From: Bryobacterales bacterium
Lineage (GTDB): Bacteria > Acidobacteriota > Terriglobia > Bryobacterales > Bryobacteraceae
Reading direction: 5' to 3'
DNA: 64,000 bases
Assembly: GCA_016721425.1 (NCBI GenBank)
Contig: JADKID010000016.1
Span: 378,294 to 442,293, forward strand
This document shows, piece after piece, positions 63,589-64,000 of this stretch. The position numbers and the translations under genes were made by a program. A model generated the notes under the pieces. That model worked only from the letters and a program-made list of their open reading frames with translations. It was not told the DNA's origin and ran no database searches. Positions within the stretch are counted from its first letter, which is position 1, and every line of letters begins with the position of its first letter.

Positions 63589-63935
63589 TGAAACTCCTTG
63601 GACTAGTTCTTCTCGGCGCCTCGGCATTTGGGCAGGATCAGGCGACGCGCAAGGCCGACCGCGTGATCTCGATCGTCGCCGAGCGCTTCGCTTTCAATCC
63701 TTCGAAGATCACGGTGAAGCAAGGCGAGCTGATTGAGTTCGTCTTGACGAGCGACGACACGGACCACGGGTTCCGCATTCCCAGTGCGGGCATCGATGTT
63801 GCAATTCCGCAATCCAGCAAGGGTGAGGCGCGGGTGCGATTCGTCGCCAAGGAGAAGGGTACCTTTGCGTTCGAGTGCTCGAGGCCGTGCGGCGCGGGAC
63901 ATAACCTGATGCGCGGCACGATTGTTGTCAAATGA
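63588..63935 (+). CDS. CuA-motif cupredoxin
   Basis: 115 aa, GTG start overlapping the porin stop by one base. Signal peptide (about 1-18), then a single cupredoxin domain with H in DTDHGF near residue 62 and C-S-R-P-C-G-A-G-H-N-L-M near 97-108: the exact C-x3-C-x3-H-x2-M pattern of the CuA centre of cytochrome oxidase subunit II and N2O reductase. No membrane helices. Probably a soluble electron or copper carrier. Confidence 0.8.
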   Translation: MKLLGLVLLGASAFGQDQATRKADRVISIVAERFAFNPSKITVKQGELIEFVLTSDDTDHGFRIPSAGIDVAIPQSSKGEARVRFVAKEKGTFAFECSRPCGAGHNLMRGTIVVK

Positions 63936-63943
63936 GGACCTCG

Positions 63944-64000
63944 ATGAGAAGACTCTGGCCGCTGGCCGCGTTTCTCGGCGTGAGTTTCAGCCAGAACGGA
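63944..64000 (+). CDS. Exported protein, N-terminus only
   Basis: ATG at 63944 with GAGG six bases upstream, starting a signal peptide (RRLWPLAAFLGVSFS) before the window ends. It is likely the next gene of the same operon as the porin and cupredoxin. Identity unknown. Confidence 0.5.
   Translation, partial: MRRLWPLAAFLGVSFSQNG

Noticed and set aside
1..64000. CRISPR arrays, rRNA and tRNA genes
   Set aside because: No regularly spaced direct repeats and no rRNA or tRNA-like sequence were noticed by eye; a tRNAscan or CRISPR search was not possible.

Overview
The window is high-GC DNA from a Gram-negative bacterium: outer-membrane factors, TolC-type exporters, porins, Tat and Sec signal peptides. 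The mix of NtrC-type two-component systems, Met-rich secreted proteins, DUF5666/DUF2318/DUF302 proteins and several heavy-metal RND pumps suggests an Acidobacteriota (Solibacter/Bryobacter-like) genome, but this is inference from gene content only. No rRNA, tRNA or CRISPR array was seen.

Region 1 (1-8.8 kb, minus strand) is a defence island. It opens with the first two genes of a probable class 1 DISARM operon (methylase drmMI, cut by the window edge, and SNF2 helicase drmD). Next to it is a three-gene Pycsar-like operon: a cyclase made of two fused cyclase units, an E2-like protein with a SEC-C zinc motif, and a Pycsar transmembrane effector (5982-8780). The E2-like gene is not part of the usual two-gene Pycsar layout and is the most novel item in the window. 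A decayed IS1182-type transposase (9.1-9.9 kb) separates this island from the rest.

Region 2 (10.4-28 kb) looks like a copper/mercury/thiol stress region: beta-barrel and FecR proteins, a CHASE2 histidine kinase with an NtrC-type regulator (frameshifted as read), a multicopper oxidase, DUF302 and DUF2318 proteins, two Met-rich propeller-like secreted proteins (one frameshifted), a BNR protein, a seven-gene operon (DUF5666, TlpA-like, DsbA-like, DUF5666, DUF2318, FtsX permease, ABC ATPase) and a MerR/MerC-like/thioredoxin operon with a MerR-type 20-bp-spacer promoter. Three copies of a GGGCAC-N6-GTGCCC dyad lie about 70-85 bp upstream of sigma54 (-24/-12) promoter-like sequences, so the kinase/regulator pair probably controls a local sigma54 regulon.

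Region 3 (28-46 kb): a restriction-like endonuclease gene, a second sigma54 two-component system with a lytic transglycosylase, and a divergent sigma54-promoted Cu(I)/Ag(I) efflux operon (cusC-, cusB- and cusA-like genes, two small secreted proteins, copA-like ATPase), then NosL, a small secreted helical protein and a P-type ATPase with an SPA instead of CPC motif.

Region 4 (46-64 kb): two more HME-RND tripartite pumps in divergent operons, the second carrying a Zn/Cd/Pb-type P-ATPase, then a DtxR/MntR-type regulator facing an operator-overlapped promoter that drives a porin, a CuA-motif cupredoxin and another exported protein cut by the window end. A small membrane-protein gene between the two pump operons carries an in-frame amber stop. 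Together the genes oxidise, bind, traffic and export Cu, Ag, Zn/Cd and Hg, under sigma54, MerR and DtxR type control.
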